Shown here piece by piece: positions 44,631-55,544 of a stretch of 64,000 nt of DNA. Both the position numbers and the translations under genes were made by a program. The notes under the pieces were generated by a model. That model had not been told where the DNA came from. It was given only the letters and a program-made list of their open reading frames with translations, and searched no databases. This stretch comes from Heliocidaris erythrogramma. Taxonomy: Eukaryota; Echinodermata; Echinoidea; Camarodonta; Echinometridae. Positions within the stretch are counted from its first letter, which is position 1. Each line of letters opens with the position of its first letter. The stretch lies in NCBI GenBank assembly GCA_025617745.1, contig CM046858.1, positions 53,422,545 to 53,486,544 of the forward strand, written 5' to 3'.

Positions 44631-46689
44631 TAGATGAAATATTTGAGTCTCAAAATATTTAGTCTCACAATTAGAACGGACCCCATCATTCAGTTTCAGT
44701 TTCAGTTTCAGCTTAATGTTTCATATTTCACATTTACAGTGCTTTTACAGTATAAATGTAGAAACAAGATAAATGATACAAATGAACATGAATATTTTCT
44801 GAGAAAATAAAAGAATCTGAGTACCTCATATTATATATACGTTTGCATGCAGTATTAATTGAAAAGACTTGGCTAGAATAAAAGTGAAATAAAGATAAAC
44901 AACACAGAAATTAAAGTTAATGCTATGCATATGATATGATTATGTATTGAAGGCCGTAATGATCATTTCAGGGTTTTAGACATTATAGCAGGAGTTAAGT
45001 ATATCTCTGTCTTAGCATTAGACAAAACAATAATCCAAGTTGCTAATGTTTGGTTGATATACAGCTCAGCCAAGGGACATTACTTCATCAGGTTTAACGT
45101 TCAACACGGTTGTAACAAACTTTTGGGGTGTACAATTTTTGAATTGAACTCTTCATCCAAACTACATAATATTAAAAATATCCTCTGTACGTGGTCACTG
45201 AGATACTTAACTCCCATTGCAAGACTGATGTAGTAAAATAAGTCGAGTCCGCTCGCTAATTCATAAGGACCGCTATTCACTGAAACCCGCTATTCATTAA
45301 ACACGCGTTATGAATAGCGGTCCAGGAGCCAGGGGATCAACCTAGCTGGAAAGGAAACCAATTTTCATGTGCATGAATATAAAGATTGTATAGTCCTATA
45401 TAAAGAAGTGACCGTCTGGCATGTTCTATGTGGTGGGTGTGGCCAGGGGGAAGGTCACAAAGTGGTCAAAAATTGAGCTAGATCAGCTGGAAAGGAACCC
45501 TAAGTAACCTATATCAAAAGATTCGCCATAGTCCCAGGGTACATGAATAGGCAATGCCAGACGATTTAAGTGGTGGAGAGTGCCTGCCAGACGCCCTATG
45601 GTAATCCACCCACCATTATTGAGCTAGATCAGCTAGAAAGGAAACCTTATGAAACCTGTGGGAAATTACTCGCCAGATGGTTTGTTGTGATTTTTAATAA
45701 TTATAGTATGTTATATAATTGACATTAGTTCTTGACTGCAATGGAAAAAACTCCGTTAGGCCAAGTATTGTCGTTGCAAATATATAATTTATGATAGACT
45801 CTTCCCAATATGAGAATGGAAGATGCCGATGACATGTTAAACAGATTAAGAGAACGGAATAACAATACACTAGAACCTATTCTCAGGATACACAATTCTT
45901 ATTTTTCTCTCTCTCGTTCGCTCGCTTTGCTCGCTCATACAATCAAGAAACTAGGCCTAGATTGTTTCTTGCAGCAAGCACCTCTTACGTCCTGCAGCAA
46001 CAAGAAGCCCGAATATCTTAATATTCGGGAAGTAAGGTATCCGACTATTCTCGAATTCCCCCCCCCAAAAAAAAAAAAAAAAAAAAAAAAAATGGTATAA
46101 TTTACCCGACAGAGTCCACAGACTAAAATTTGCCACAGGGTAGTATAATGGGTGTAGTCGGTGAACATTCCAAAAAGGATAAAAGCTGACATCATAGCTG
46201 GTAGGAAAATATCACCTGACAACCCTAAAAAAAAATGGAAACGCCCCCCTCCCAAGAAGGTGGTAGGGCCTAATTGAAACAATTTCATTTTTATCGGTCA
46301 GAATCTTTTGTTGTCAGAATCTTATCTTTTGTTACTTTTAATGAAAATTCAACTATAAAGTGTGCACCCCATAAGATTTCTTTGTTTAAAAAATAACACT
46401 TGTGTTAGAAGGGGACGCCCTTTCCTCAGCTTGCTCCACTAGAAAAAAATGCTTCGGGCATGATGGGCCTCGGGGCTTTAGTGTGCATCTATACTTAGAT
46501 TTCCATGTTTCAAAAAATGGTCAGCGTTCCCCATTGCCAATAAATCGGTTTAGTGGCAAAATTAACTGGAGGGGGGGGGGGGGGGGGGGGCTGAGCTGCA
46601 TGGGTGTACCCATGCAGATAACAGATAACGCATTACCCTTTTCCTTTTATGAGATAAAAATTTATTGTATCCACTTTTTTTACCTTTTT
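44631..46689. other. Intergenic with small repeats
   Basis: No gene is supported. It holds a (TTTCAG)n-like tract (about 44692-44712), a hairpin 45267-45323 (GGACCGCTATTCA with its reverse complement), and diverged direct repeats with GAGCTAGATCAGCT and GGAAAGGAA near 45345, 45475 and 45620. It also holds a C/A run (46059-46092) and a G run (about 46571-46590). Confidence 0.5.
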
Positions 46690-46985
46690 ACGTTATTGTC
46701 GGTCTATCGGACCTTCTAACTATCGGACCCCTACTGAACCTTCAGACTATCGGACCCTTTTGCCGATTCGGTCTATCGAACCTTCTATCTATCGGACCTT
46801 CTGACTATCGGACCCCGTTGGACATTCGATCTATAGAACCTTCGGACTATCGGACCCTCCGCCGATTCGGTCTATAGAACCGTCTGTCTATTGGACCCTC
46901 TCGTACATTCGGTCTATCGAACCTTCTATCTATTGGGTGTCGGTCTATCGGACCCGCTAACTATCGGACCTTCTAGCTATAGGGC
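46690..46985. repeat. Degenerate minisatellite of CTATCGGACC units
   Basis: About 300 bp of irregular repeats built on CTATCGGACCTTCTA and GGTCTATCGAACC. GGTCTATCGGACC has GGTC/GACC arms, so each unit can form a small hairpin. An open frame across it is a by-product of the periodicity. Confidence 0.9.
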
Positions 46986-47002
46986 TGTAACCAGGGTAGT
47001 AA

Positions 47003-47376
47003 AGTACAGCATAATGCTGGGTTTAAAAATATGGAAGAATCATCCGGTAAATTTTTTAAATTCTTTTTGAGAGTTCGAACATGGGTGTCGATCCCGGGGG
47101 GGGGGGGGGGGGGGGGGGGTGATGAGGGTGATCGAAGAAAATTCATTCGCTCGCATTGTTATTCTCAATTAAGGGGTTCCTTCTTTTGGGTTGGGTAGGA
47201 ATGTACAGCATAATGCTGGGTTTAAAAATAGGGAGGAATCATCCGGTAAATTACTTTTTGAGAGTTCGAACATGGGTGTCGATCCCGGGGGGGGGGGGGG
47301 GGGGGTGATGGGGGTGATCGAAGAAAATTCATTCGCTCGCATTGTTATTCTCAATTAAGGGGTTCCTTCTTTTGAT
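47003..47376. repeat. Tandem duplication, about 190 bp x 2
   Basis: Two direct copies start GTACAGCATAATGCTGGGTT (47003 and 47200), contain GAACATGGGTGTCGATCCC followed by G runs of different length, and end AAGGGGTTCCTTCTTTTG. They differ by a small deletion (TTTTTTAAATTC) and G-run length. Confidence 0.9.
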
Positions 47377-47502
47377 TAAAGACCATTTTTGGATGCCCTA
47401 AAATGCAAGTTTTATAGACAGATTTCTTTAAAATGTCCCTGGTGTGGGAGGGGGATACCCCCTACCACAACCTCCCCGGCTCGGTCGCTTCGCTCAGTGG
47501 CG

Positions 47503-47766
47503 TATCTAGGGGGCAGGGCGGCACTGGGAGGGGCGCAAAAAAAAAGCAAAGGAGAGAAAGAAATTATGCGCCCCAAATTTTTCAAAAGCTCAGTTGCTTT
47601 GCTCCCTTGCATAATTATTAGCTTTATTTTGCGCCCCGTATATAGTTCTCAAACAGCTTAAAGGGTTCAAAATTTGAAAAAAATAAAGATGTAATTGTCG
47701 TTGTTTTGCTCGCTATCATGTAATAAGTTTCATCTGAATCTTGCAAGAAATATTGCGCCCGCAATA
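47503..47766. mobile_element. hAT-like non-autonomous element, one end visible
   Basis: Begins CAGTGGCGTATCTAGGGGG and continues with a sequence (GTATATAGTTCTCAAACAGC through GCTCGCTAT to AATATTGCGCCC) that recurs at about 56829-56945. The terminus matches the family at 21919. No coding sequence. Confidence 0.55.
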
Positions 47767-47867
47767 TATAATTATAATTCAATTCAAGGTTTATTAAAAC
47801 ATATCTTTGCAGCTGGCTGGCTGAATTGAGATAGCTTTACAAATAAAAAACATGCAAAATTACAATA

Positions 47868-48534
47868 TGTGACCCTCCACCACAAAACGACCAATAAGTA
47901 GCAATGGGAGTTTTAGAGTAAACAGCTGAAAAAGGTGGTTTGGGGTGGAAATTTTTATCTTTTTTTTTTTTTGGATTTTCTGAAAGTTCATTTATTAATC
48001 TACCATCTGACAAAATTTCAGGTTAAAATACCTTGTTGAAATATGTTTTTACTCTCATTCAAAATGGCCATGTTTTCCTGGACATTCAAACTCTGTGTGT
48101 CAACTTGCTGGGATTATACTTCACATCGCTTTTCTGGTATAGCTTAAAAACTATGCACTGTCTGATATTCAAAATCTAAATAAACATAGAAATATATCTA
48201 TTCTGAAGGTATAGAAAGTTTTAATCCAATCCGATTAGTACTTCACAGTGTACGCTAGGGAGTTTTGACTCAACCGTTTGTGCGACAAACAATAGGACAC
48301 AGATTAGGCGCTCTTAAATGGTCACTCTTTTTTAGAGCCCGTTTTCTCTATTGTTATGGTCATTAGCCTGTCTGACACGTTGACATTCTCATTGTAATTT
48401 ACAAGGGTTTGCTTAGTCCATATAAGACAAATTATATATCATTTCAAAGCTTAGAATCTAAGCCTTCATACTGTGTTGAAATTTTAAAAACTCAAATTTC
48501 CGACTTATTGGTCGTTTTGTGGTGGAGGGTCACA
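47868..48534. mobile_element. 667-bp TIR element with TA target duplication
   Basis: The left terminus TGTGACCCTCCACCACAAAA and the right terminus, its exact reverse complement, share at least 31 bp. TA flanks both ends (47866-47867 and 48535-48536). The interior is AT-rich and non-coding. It splits a sequence that looks like a LINE 3' end on the minus strand (TTCAATTCAAGGTTTATTAA at 47778). A Tc1/mariner-type or other TA-targeting transposase could mobilise it. Confidence 0.85.
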
Positions 48535-49079
48535 TATATGAATTTACAATTTCATTGAATATACGTGAGTTTAACCAAAAACGAAAAAAAAACAAAAATT
48601 AGCACAACAATAATCTTAACCTTGCATTATGAATGTGCTTCTGTAGTCTTTTTCAAAAACGCATTACCCTAAATTTACATTTTAGTAAGAGTGCAGGAAG
48701 AAAAGCAGAACAAGGTTGCTCAATAAAAAATACCCATCCAGAACATTCAAAAGCCTTCAAAATTTATTTTGAATGCCTAATTACAACTGATATGACACAT
48801 GATAGAGTAGTGTATATTGAAGGAATATCTTTGACTTGGAATTAAATTAATAACAAATTATAATCGAAATTCCAAATTGAATTTAAAAAGTTACGACATA
48901 GCCATTTATCAGAAGCACTCAAAAATCATACAATATATTATACTACAAATCATAGATATATTATACTACAAATTAAATTTCTTTTCTCATCAATAGTAAC
49001 TGGTACAATAGTTGGTACAATGACAATTTCAATCAGCAAATGTTGTTTGATCTATGAAAGATCAATATTAGAGTTCAAT
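48535..49079. other. AT-rich stretch, no gene
   Basis: Probably the continuation of LINE or other repeat DNA split by the TIR element to its left. No reliable coding motif was found. Confidence 0.4.
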
Positions 49080-50617
49080 AATCGGACAATGTAGGGTATT
49101 GCACTTTTCCGGTAGCGTTCTGTAGCGTTCTATCACTAGTGTCACTGTTCCTGAGTTGGCGACGAGATGACCTCGTTGGTGGGAGCCAGTTTTTGAACAA
49201 CTGAGCGGCAAACTTGCTGCACAATTGATCTCGGCGAGACTGTAATGAAACCATCACATCTGAGTAATGCTTGATCGTACGAATCATACTGATCACCAAG
49301 TATCATCGTCAGTGCTCTCTTCTGGATAGTTTCAATCGCTGCGGTTTGTTGTTGGGTTAACGAAGAGTGCCAAACAACACAGCAGTATTCCAATATCTGA
49401 CGAATGTAAGACGTTTAAAACGGTGATAAGGTCAGATATTGGCATTCCAAAACTTTTGAGCAACCGTATTAGGTACAATTTCATGGAAGCGTTGGAGGTG
49501 ATATGATCAACGTGGTCATTCCACTTGAGGTCACTAGTTTTACCTGTTGGCAATCTGGGATCACCTGCCTTCCAAGTTCAATCTGTGCTGGAGGTAGTTG
49601 ACGACGTGTGAAAGCGACCCGTAGTACCTTGCACTTGAGTGGGTTTAACCGCATTTAGGAATCTTTACACCACTGCTCGAATTCATAAAGGCTAGCTTGC
49701 AAAGTACTTCTTGCATCTCACTGGCGGCTTTGGGCAAGAGTTAGATCATCTACGTACTTCCATCTTCTGACATCAGATGATCTAAGGACTTCATGTACAA
49801 CGCCTAAGAAGATCAATGGACCTAGGCGTGTGCCTTGAGGTACGCCAGCTCTGGTAGTAAGTAAAGACGAACGCTGACCCCGGTAGCGCACCTGCTGAGT
49901 GGGTTCAGCGAGAAAGGAGCACAACCACTGGATAAGAGAAGGTCTAGCTCCCATGACATACAAGTTATTGATGGCAACATTGTGGTCCACTAGGTCAAAT
50001 GCCTTTGAAAAGTCTGTATTATCGAGGTAACTGTGTTGGGCTTATCAGCATTTGACTGCAGGTAATCCATGAGGCTCAGTAGATAATGACTCGTAGACAT
50101 TCCACGGCGGTCGCCAAATTGCTGAGGGTCAATATTTTTGCCAATATCTTCTATAAACCACAAACAGTTTGAGGAACATTGCAAAGTGGTCCGTCAAAGC
50201 AATCGGGCGTAGCTTTTCAAGCAAATGTGGTGATTCTTTAGGAAGTGGCACAATGATTGATTTCTTCCAAGGACTTGGCACTACACCCTGTTCAAATGAG
50301 GCATTCATGATGTTGCACAACGGAGAGCTAAGCTCTAAAGCAAACTCACGGATCAGTCGGGAAGAAATGCCATCCGGCCCACCACTTTTTCCAACTTTCG
50401 TCTTTGTCAGTTCTCTGTAAACGGTCCATGGCTGAACAGAGGGAACCGTATTTGCTGGGAAGGGTCTGAATGCTGGTAGATGAACTGGATCTATTAGGCG
50501 TGAGGTATGCGATATACCAACAAAGTGTGAGTTGATAGCATTAGCTATAGCTCCAAGATCACTTGCATCAACTTCTGGAATTGGAAGAGACATCTCCTGT
50601 TGTACGTTGGAAGTCAT
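49080..50617 (-). pseudogene. Non-LTR RT (jockey/CR1 or Rex-like group), YVDD active site, decayed
   Basis: Minus-strand frames in order: GKSGGPDGISSRLIREFALE, GVVPSPWKKSIIVPLPKESP, LRPIALTDHF (50617-50170); DPQQFGDRRGMSTSHYLLSL (50150-50080); DHNVAINNLYVMGARPSLIQ, RAGVPQGTRLGPLIFL, WKYVDDLTLAQ (49990-49718); then the C-terminal block SDIGILLCC and AIETIQKRALTMILG (49430-49142). The catalytic motif is YVDD rather than the more common YADD. Frames are broken at least four times. No endonuclease is present, so the copy is 5' truncated at about 50617, where an unrelated LINE begins in the opposite orientation. Confidence 0.8.
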
Positions 50618-50619
50618 TA

Positions 50620-51880
50620 GCTTTATGTACTTAGCCCTTGATACACTTGATCACTCAATTCTTCTTTCTAAATTGGAGCACTATGGAATAAGAGGTATTG
50701 CGTTAGAGTGGTTTTCAAATTATTTTTCTATGAGAAGCCAATATACCCATTGCAATTGTACAAATTCAGATGTTACTTTTTTTAAATGTGGCGTCCCCAA
50801 GGATCTATTCTAGGCCCGCTATTATTTCTCATCTACAGTAATGATATTTGTGATGTTTCCGCAGATTTGCATTATACCTTATTTGGGGATGATAGAAGTG
50901 TCTTCTTGTCACATTGTAATATCCAAACGCTTGAACAAAAACTGAACTCAGAACTTCCAAAGTTGGCATTATGGTTCAGGAGTAACCTGCTCTCTCTAAA
51001 TATAGGAAAAAACAATGTTATTCATTTTCAGGGAAGGAAATCTACTGGCAACAAACAAATAAATATTAAGGTGGATGGTATAGAGTTAGAGCGATAGGCA
51101 AGTACAAAGTTCCTTGGTGTGTATATTAATCAGAAGCTTCATTGGCGTGACCATGTGGCCCACATTGTTACCCCAATTTCTCGAAACATAGGTGTATTGT
51201 ACAGGGTTAAATGCTTTGTTATTGATAACATTTTATTGATATTATACAATACTCTTATACTACCATACATTTCATATTGCAATGTACTTTGGGCTACATC
51301 CAAGATATCAACTAACAATATCCTTCTCCCGCATATGTAGTTGGTCTGGTCCCCGAGACCACACAAAGCCTTTATTTGTTAAGTTGAAGTGCTTGAGGGT
51401 CGATGATATAAATTACTGCAAACCACCTTATTCATGTTTCGTTTTAATGCCAAACTTTTGCCTGACTCATTTTCTTCTATGTTTCAGCATAACAGCACCA
51501 TTCACTCATATCTCACCAGGCAGGCATCAAACATACATTTAGTCAATCCTCGCACCGCGTTAGCACATAAATCAATCAGACATAGCGGTCCAGATATTTG
51601 GAATTTCCGTAATTTGCAACCACCACATTCCCTTAAAATTGCCGTAAAGCAAATTCTTCATTTAAAGATGCATGAATTCCAAGGTACATAACTCAAAGGA
51701 TGCTTTTATTTATGTTTACATTGTAATGGATATTCTATGTATTTTACTTTATTTACTATTACTTACTCATCGAAGACTTGATATATTGTTCTGTCACATT
51801 AGGGCACCCCTTCATCTTTCTGATTCCAATTTTCTGTTTCTGTTTCCCTTGTAAATAAACTCTCTTTCTGTCTCTCTCTC
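50620..51880 (+). pseudogene. CR1-like LINE, RT second half, decayed
   Basis: Plus-strand landmarks: LDTLDHSILLSKLEHYGIRG (50635), GVPQGSILGPLLFL after a one-base shift (about 50790), LFGDDRSVFLSH at the active-site position (about 50880), LLSLNIGKNNVIHF, TKFLGVYINQKLHWRDHV (about 51105), and C-terminal remnants to 51690. The catalytic tetrad reads FGDD instead of FADD/YADD. The 3' end near 51855-51880 reads TTGTAAATAAACTCTCTTTC followed by (TC)n. An in-frame stop and frameshifts make it inactive. Confidence 0.8.
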
Positions 51881-52140
51881 TCTTTTCTATTCATATATTT
51901 GTGTTGGTTTTTTATTCTAGTGTAACCAGGCGTCTGGTTGCAAGACTAATGAGTCTATTTCATGTTTTTGTGCCACGTGAAATGCTGTATTTCACCCAAC
52001 GCTATTTATGCAAATATCTTTAACACGTGACCCCACTACCCGGTTAAGTTAAGACTACAAATTATGTAAATACACTTGCTTTATTCCACCCTATATAATA
52101 TGCAAATAACCTTGAAGTCGTGAAACCCGTTCGGCTTCTC
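51881..52140 (+). promoter_or_regulatory. Candidate promoter with TATA box upstream of a first exon-like sequence
   Basis: CTATATAATA at 52091-52100 is a good TATA box, preceded by TATGCAAAT-like octamer words near 51997 and 52100. It lies about 48 bp upstream of an exon-like segment (52141-52199) that is reproduced, apparently spliced, at 55142. The interval could be the U3 part of an LTR or the promoter of a non-coding gene. Activity is inferred. Confidence 0.4.
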
Positions 52141-52199
52141 GCAGTCCGTCTCACGAATTCAGCCTATAAGCATCTTCTTCTCTGCGTCCTGTTTTACAG
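52141..52199 (+). other. Exon-like segment followed by a splice donor
   Basis: 59 bp from GCAGTCCGTCTCACG to CTGTTTTACAG, followed immediately by GTAAATTATC. The same 59 bp occurs at 55142-55200 with about four substitutions but there continues into unrelated sequence, as if an intron beginning at 52200 had been removed. Confidence 0.5.
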
Positions 52200-53640
52200 G
52201 TAAATTATCATATTTTATATCATATTTCTTTTGAACCATATACTATGTTCTTTTATATAACTTTGTGCGGTGGTAACGAAGTATGTATGAATGTGTTATG
52301 ATTAGTGATTTTTCTGTACTTTAAAGGAAGAAATCAAAGTCGAGAAAGTAACTTTCTTATAACTCACGGAGGGGCTATACCGTGTACCGGTGAAGGGGGC
52401 TCGAATATAGTTTTCATTCGTCATTTTCAACTTTGGGGGCAATTTTAGAATAACCATCATAAACCACATTTGTCAGCCGTTCTAGTTGATATATATGGAT
52501 ATATCAGTACTTTCTCATTCTGGAGGTAATACGTAACTTATATATTGTTTTAGTCTATCTTGTATTTTGGAGAATATAAGTACGAGTGATGTGAGAAACT
52601 TTTAGGCGAATCCATCTCGGAAGGAGACGATCTCCGAACATACAATGAACCCGTTGATACGGCTAGTCTGTCATAACGTACTGTGCGTACACGATGTCTC
52701 TAATTATTATACATATTATTCTTGTACGATGTCATATCAACATTTCATGATACTGCCCTTACCATCAGTAATTATGATGTACCATATGTTAGTGTGAAAT
52801 TGATTTATAACTGTGTAGTCATTGACCCAATGTGTATAAAGGGTCTGCGTATTTAGACTACGTGCGCCCGCACTGGGCGAGGGAAGTGTCCCATCCCGTG
52901 AGCATGAGGAAAGGAATTTTGTTTATACATGTACTTATGAGTTCGCCGCGAAGACGGTGGTCAATGGATGTGGTCATTTGATTTATGTATATGAGCTATG
53001 TTCGAGGACTTGGTCCTATCGGTTGGAACGATTAGGCATTAGCCATCATTATATAATATACCTGTTTGCATGTTATATCAAGGATGTACCTCCTTGGTTG
53101 TACCGAATACCGAATACAATGCTCTTCGAATGCTCTTGTACATAATTGTATATATAGTTAGTATACTACTCGGGTTAGCCCGTTATGGCATGATGGTCAG
53201 TGTATGAATTAGAGTAAATGGTAGAGAGGTACTAAATGATAGTGTATTGATTTCTAAAAGTACATGCATTTTCTTTGACAATATATATATTATAAAACGG
53301 GTTCAAAAATGTAGCCATCCTGATTGGTCAAATAACACCACGTGACTGTGAAAAAAAAGTGATAACATACAGCAAAAGGGAACTGTTGCACATGTAAACA
53401 TGTAAACATGTAAACATAAACATGTAAACATTTATGTAGCGCAGACGATACGACTCGATTTTGCTATATGTTTTTACACGCTATACCGTATACGCTATCG
53501 ATATCGCGATATCGATCGTCGCGCTAATGTCAACAAATCAACAAAATTACAGCTGTAGCGCTACCGCGGTCGGATCGTTGCAATTCAGTACCGAAAATGA
53601 AAGTTTAAGTTTAATTTTTGACGATAGAAGCGTGTAAAAA
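52200..53640. other. Non-coding stretch between the exon-like segment and the DUF3504-like exon
   Basis: No gene is recognised over 1.4 kb. TGGTAACGAAG at 52272 resembles a tRNA primer-binding site style but no LTR boundary could be confirmed. A CATGTAAA minisatellite lies at 53391-53432. TATAAAACGGGT occurs at about 53292 and inverted at about 54342. Confidence 0.4.
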
Positions 53641-54172
53641 ATGGCTGTATCTTCGAATCTCAGTTTTGCACTTCTCACGGAGGAAGAACTCGACGATCTA
53701 CTGAATGGGAAGGATTCCAACAGTACGAAAAGAGCAGTGAAATTTGGATTTTCAAAGCTTGAATGTTTCGCTAAACTCAGTCGCACGGACCTATCCACCA
53801 TCACGCAAGGTGAGTAAGATACGCTGTTAATGTTGAGCCATTTCTATGCAGGCATATCAGAAAAGCGGATGGAACGGACTACACAAAGAACACAACTGTG
53901 CCAAGTGATTCCTACTCCGAGTCCTATCCGAGTGCTAGTGCTAGTACTAGTCCTGTTCCTACTAGTGCTAGTACTGGTACTAGTCCTACTCTTAGTCTTA
54001 GTGCCATTGGTGGTACCTTGTCTTCATCTTCAGGCTTCAATATAAGCTCAAATTCGAACATGCTCAGCCAAGCTCAAGGAAGTGAAAATACATCGGTGAA
54101 CCAGATTCAATACCACTTCCATTACACATTACTAACAAATAGGTCTAAGACGAGGCCTAAACATTGTAAATA
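53641..54172 (+). pseudogene. Crypton/DUF3504-type gene fragment, two exon-like parts
   Basis: 53641-53809 begins ATGG and reads FALLTEEELDDLLNGKDSNS, TKRAVKFGFSKLECFAK, ending at a GTGAGT donor. 53850-54172 reads IRKADGTDYTKNT, then a serine/threonine-rich segment and a stop at 54173. The LTEE-L..Ll..KDs..TK.a....f opening and the IRK.DGt.Y pattern are typical of DUF3504/Crypton-related tyrosine-recombinase proteins. The catalytic R...HxxR...Y part is absent. FYAGI and IRKADG lie one base out of frame, so either an acceptor falls between them (TTTCTATGCAG at 53852) or there is a frameshift. It is likely a truncated copy. Confidence 0.45.
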
Positions 54173-54354
54173 AACATGTGCAGGCCTATATACGTTCGCA
54201 ACGGTCTAGACTAGGCTAGGCCTAAACATTGTAAATAAACATTGTATACGTAACATACGTTTGCAACACTAGTCTACAGGATTCACGCATGGGACATGCC
54301 ATGACAGTTTGAGGTAAAGTGAAAGCACTAAGATTGTAGACCCGTTTTATAAAA

Positions 54355-54521
54355 CTGTTAATACATGGTTGTGAGGTCGTGCATTAGTGTGATCCGCCAA
54401 CACGCAGGTTTTTATCGTGGTGTCTAACACACTCGGCTACGCCTCGTGCGTTAGGTACACCACGATAAAAACCTTTGTGTTGCCGGATCTCACTAACACA
54501 CTCCCAACCATGTATTAACAG
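54355..54521. repeat. 167-bp palindrome
   Basis: Arms starting CTGTTAATACATGGTTG at 54355 are matched by the reverse complement ending at 54521. GGTTTTTATCGTGGTGT and its complement lie near the centre, and the centre (TAACACACTCGGCTACG) is itself nearly palindromic. A dyad of this size may be a foldback MITE. Confidence 0.85.
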
Positions 54522-54539
54522 TATAATAGTAGACACAAT

Positions 54540-54670
54540 AAGCATAATATTATTGTTAATAATAATAATAATAATTATAATTATAACAATAATGATCATA
54601 ATAATAATTACAGTTATAATGTTAATAATAATAACAATAATAATAACAATAATAATAACAAAAAGGATAA
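54540..54670. repeat. (TAA)n-type degenerate microsatellite
   Basis: About 130 bp of TAA/TAT/AAC triplets. Open frames encoding poly-isoleucine on both strands are artefacts. Confidence 0.95.
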
Positions 54671-54921
54671 TCAACTTAATAATGATGATAACCAGGATTG
54701 ATCCAAGTAAATAGCATTTCTTCAGGAAATTAATAATTATATTCCCTCTTCATTTCTGTGTGTACATAGGTATACCGTATAATAATTTTTTGCTTAGATA
54801 ATGGTCAGGACTTGTTAGTAGTATATAGCAAGGAATGGGCGAGTTGTTGGTATTATTTGCATTAGTTGTGTTTGACGGTTAGGATCAAGACATGCTGTTT
54901 TGTATTATAGATTTAAAAGGC

Positions 54922-55079
54922 GCATGTAATAATAATAATAATATAATTTCTTATATAGTGCTATATCTAATTACAAACTACTCAGATATATACTGAAATA
55001 CTATTATTACCCTGGCTTTAGCCCAGCAGCCTAATAGGCGCTGAAAGCATTCAAGGAATATTATTATTATTATAATAAT
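54922..55079. mobile_element. SINE/LINE tail fragment between TAA microsatellites
   Basis: An (AAT)n tract, then TTATATAGTGCTATATC, then TTATTACCCTGGCTTTAGCC, bounded by another (ATT)n. The last motif is shared with the SINE at 62573, and the first resembles the LINE end at 22780. Confidence 0.55.
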
Positions 55080-55141
55080 GTGTTTGTAATGTATCTTGTT
55101 TATATGTGAATGTTATTTGTAGTATTTGTTTGTTAATAAAG

Positions 55142-55297
55142 GCAGTCCGTCTCACGATTTCAACCCATAAACATCTTCTTCTCTGCGTCCTGTTTTACAG
55201 ACTCTGCTCCAGGCACAATTATACCTTGATAGCTTACACCTTCACGTTCTTTACGAGGGCTACACTGTGTTATTTTGTAAATAAAGTTTGTTGTTAG
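55142..55297 (+). other. Spliced-looking copy of the 52141 exon, ending near AATAAA
   Basis: 55142-55200 duplicates the 59 bp exon-like segment of 52141-52199 and then continues with ACTCTGCTCCAGGCACAATT instead of the intron-like GTAAATT. A polyadenylation signal AATAAA is at 55279-55284. No coding sequence is evident. It may be a processed retrocopy of a two-exon non-coding transcript, or an LTR fragment. Confidence 0.45.
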
Positions 55298-55544
55298 TTT
55301 CATTAGCTATTTTCCATTTATATGTATTATTTACAAAATGGAAAGGTATTGCAATGCTTCAAGCTTTAGCTTATATTGCCATACCTCTGCATGCTACTAC
55401 ATTGTATCTGTATTATGATCATATTTGCCTTTTATTCTGTTATTGAGTTAATAATACTTATTGTAATTTTTTTTTGGTCATAATGATCATACTATGCAAT
55501 GCCATGCACCATGCAGAAAAAAAATAAAAAAATAAATAAATAAA
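55298..55544. other. Intergenic
   Basis: AT-rich sequence with a final AAATAAATAAATAAATG simple repeat; no gene. Confidence 0.5.

Noticed and set aside
52957-53145. Small plus-strand frame
   Set aside because: No start context, homology or splice structure supports it; the surrounding region looks like non-coding or LTR-type DNA.
54384-54714. Isoleucine-rich frames on both strands
   Set aside because: They are translations of a (TAA)-type microsatellite.
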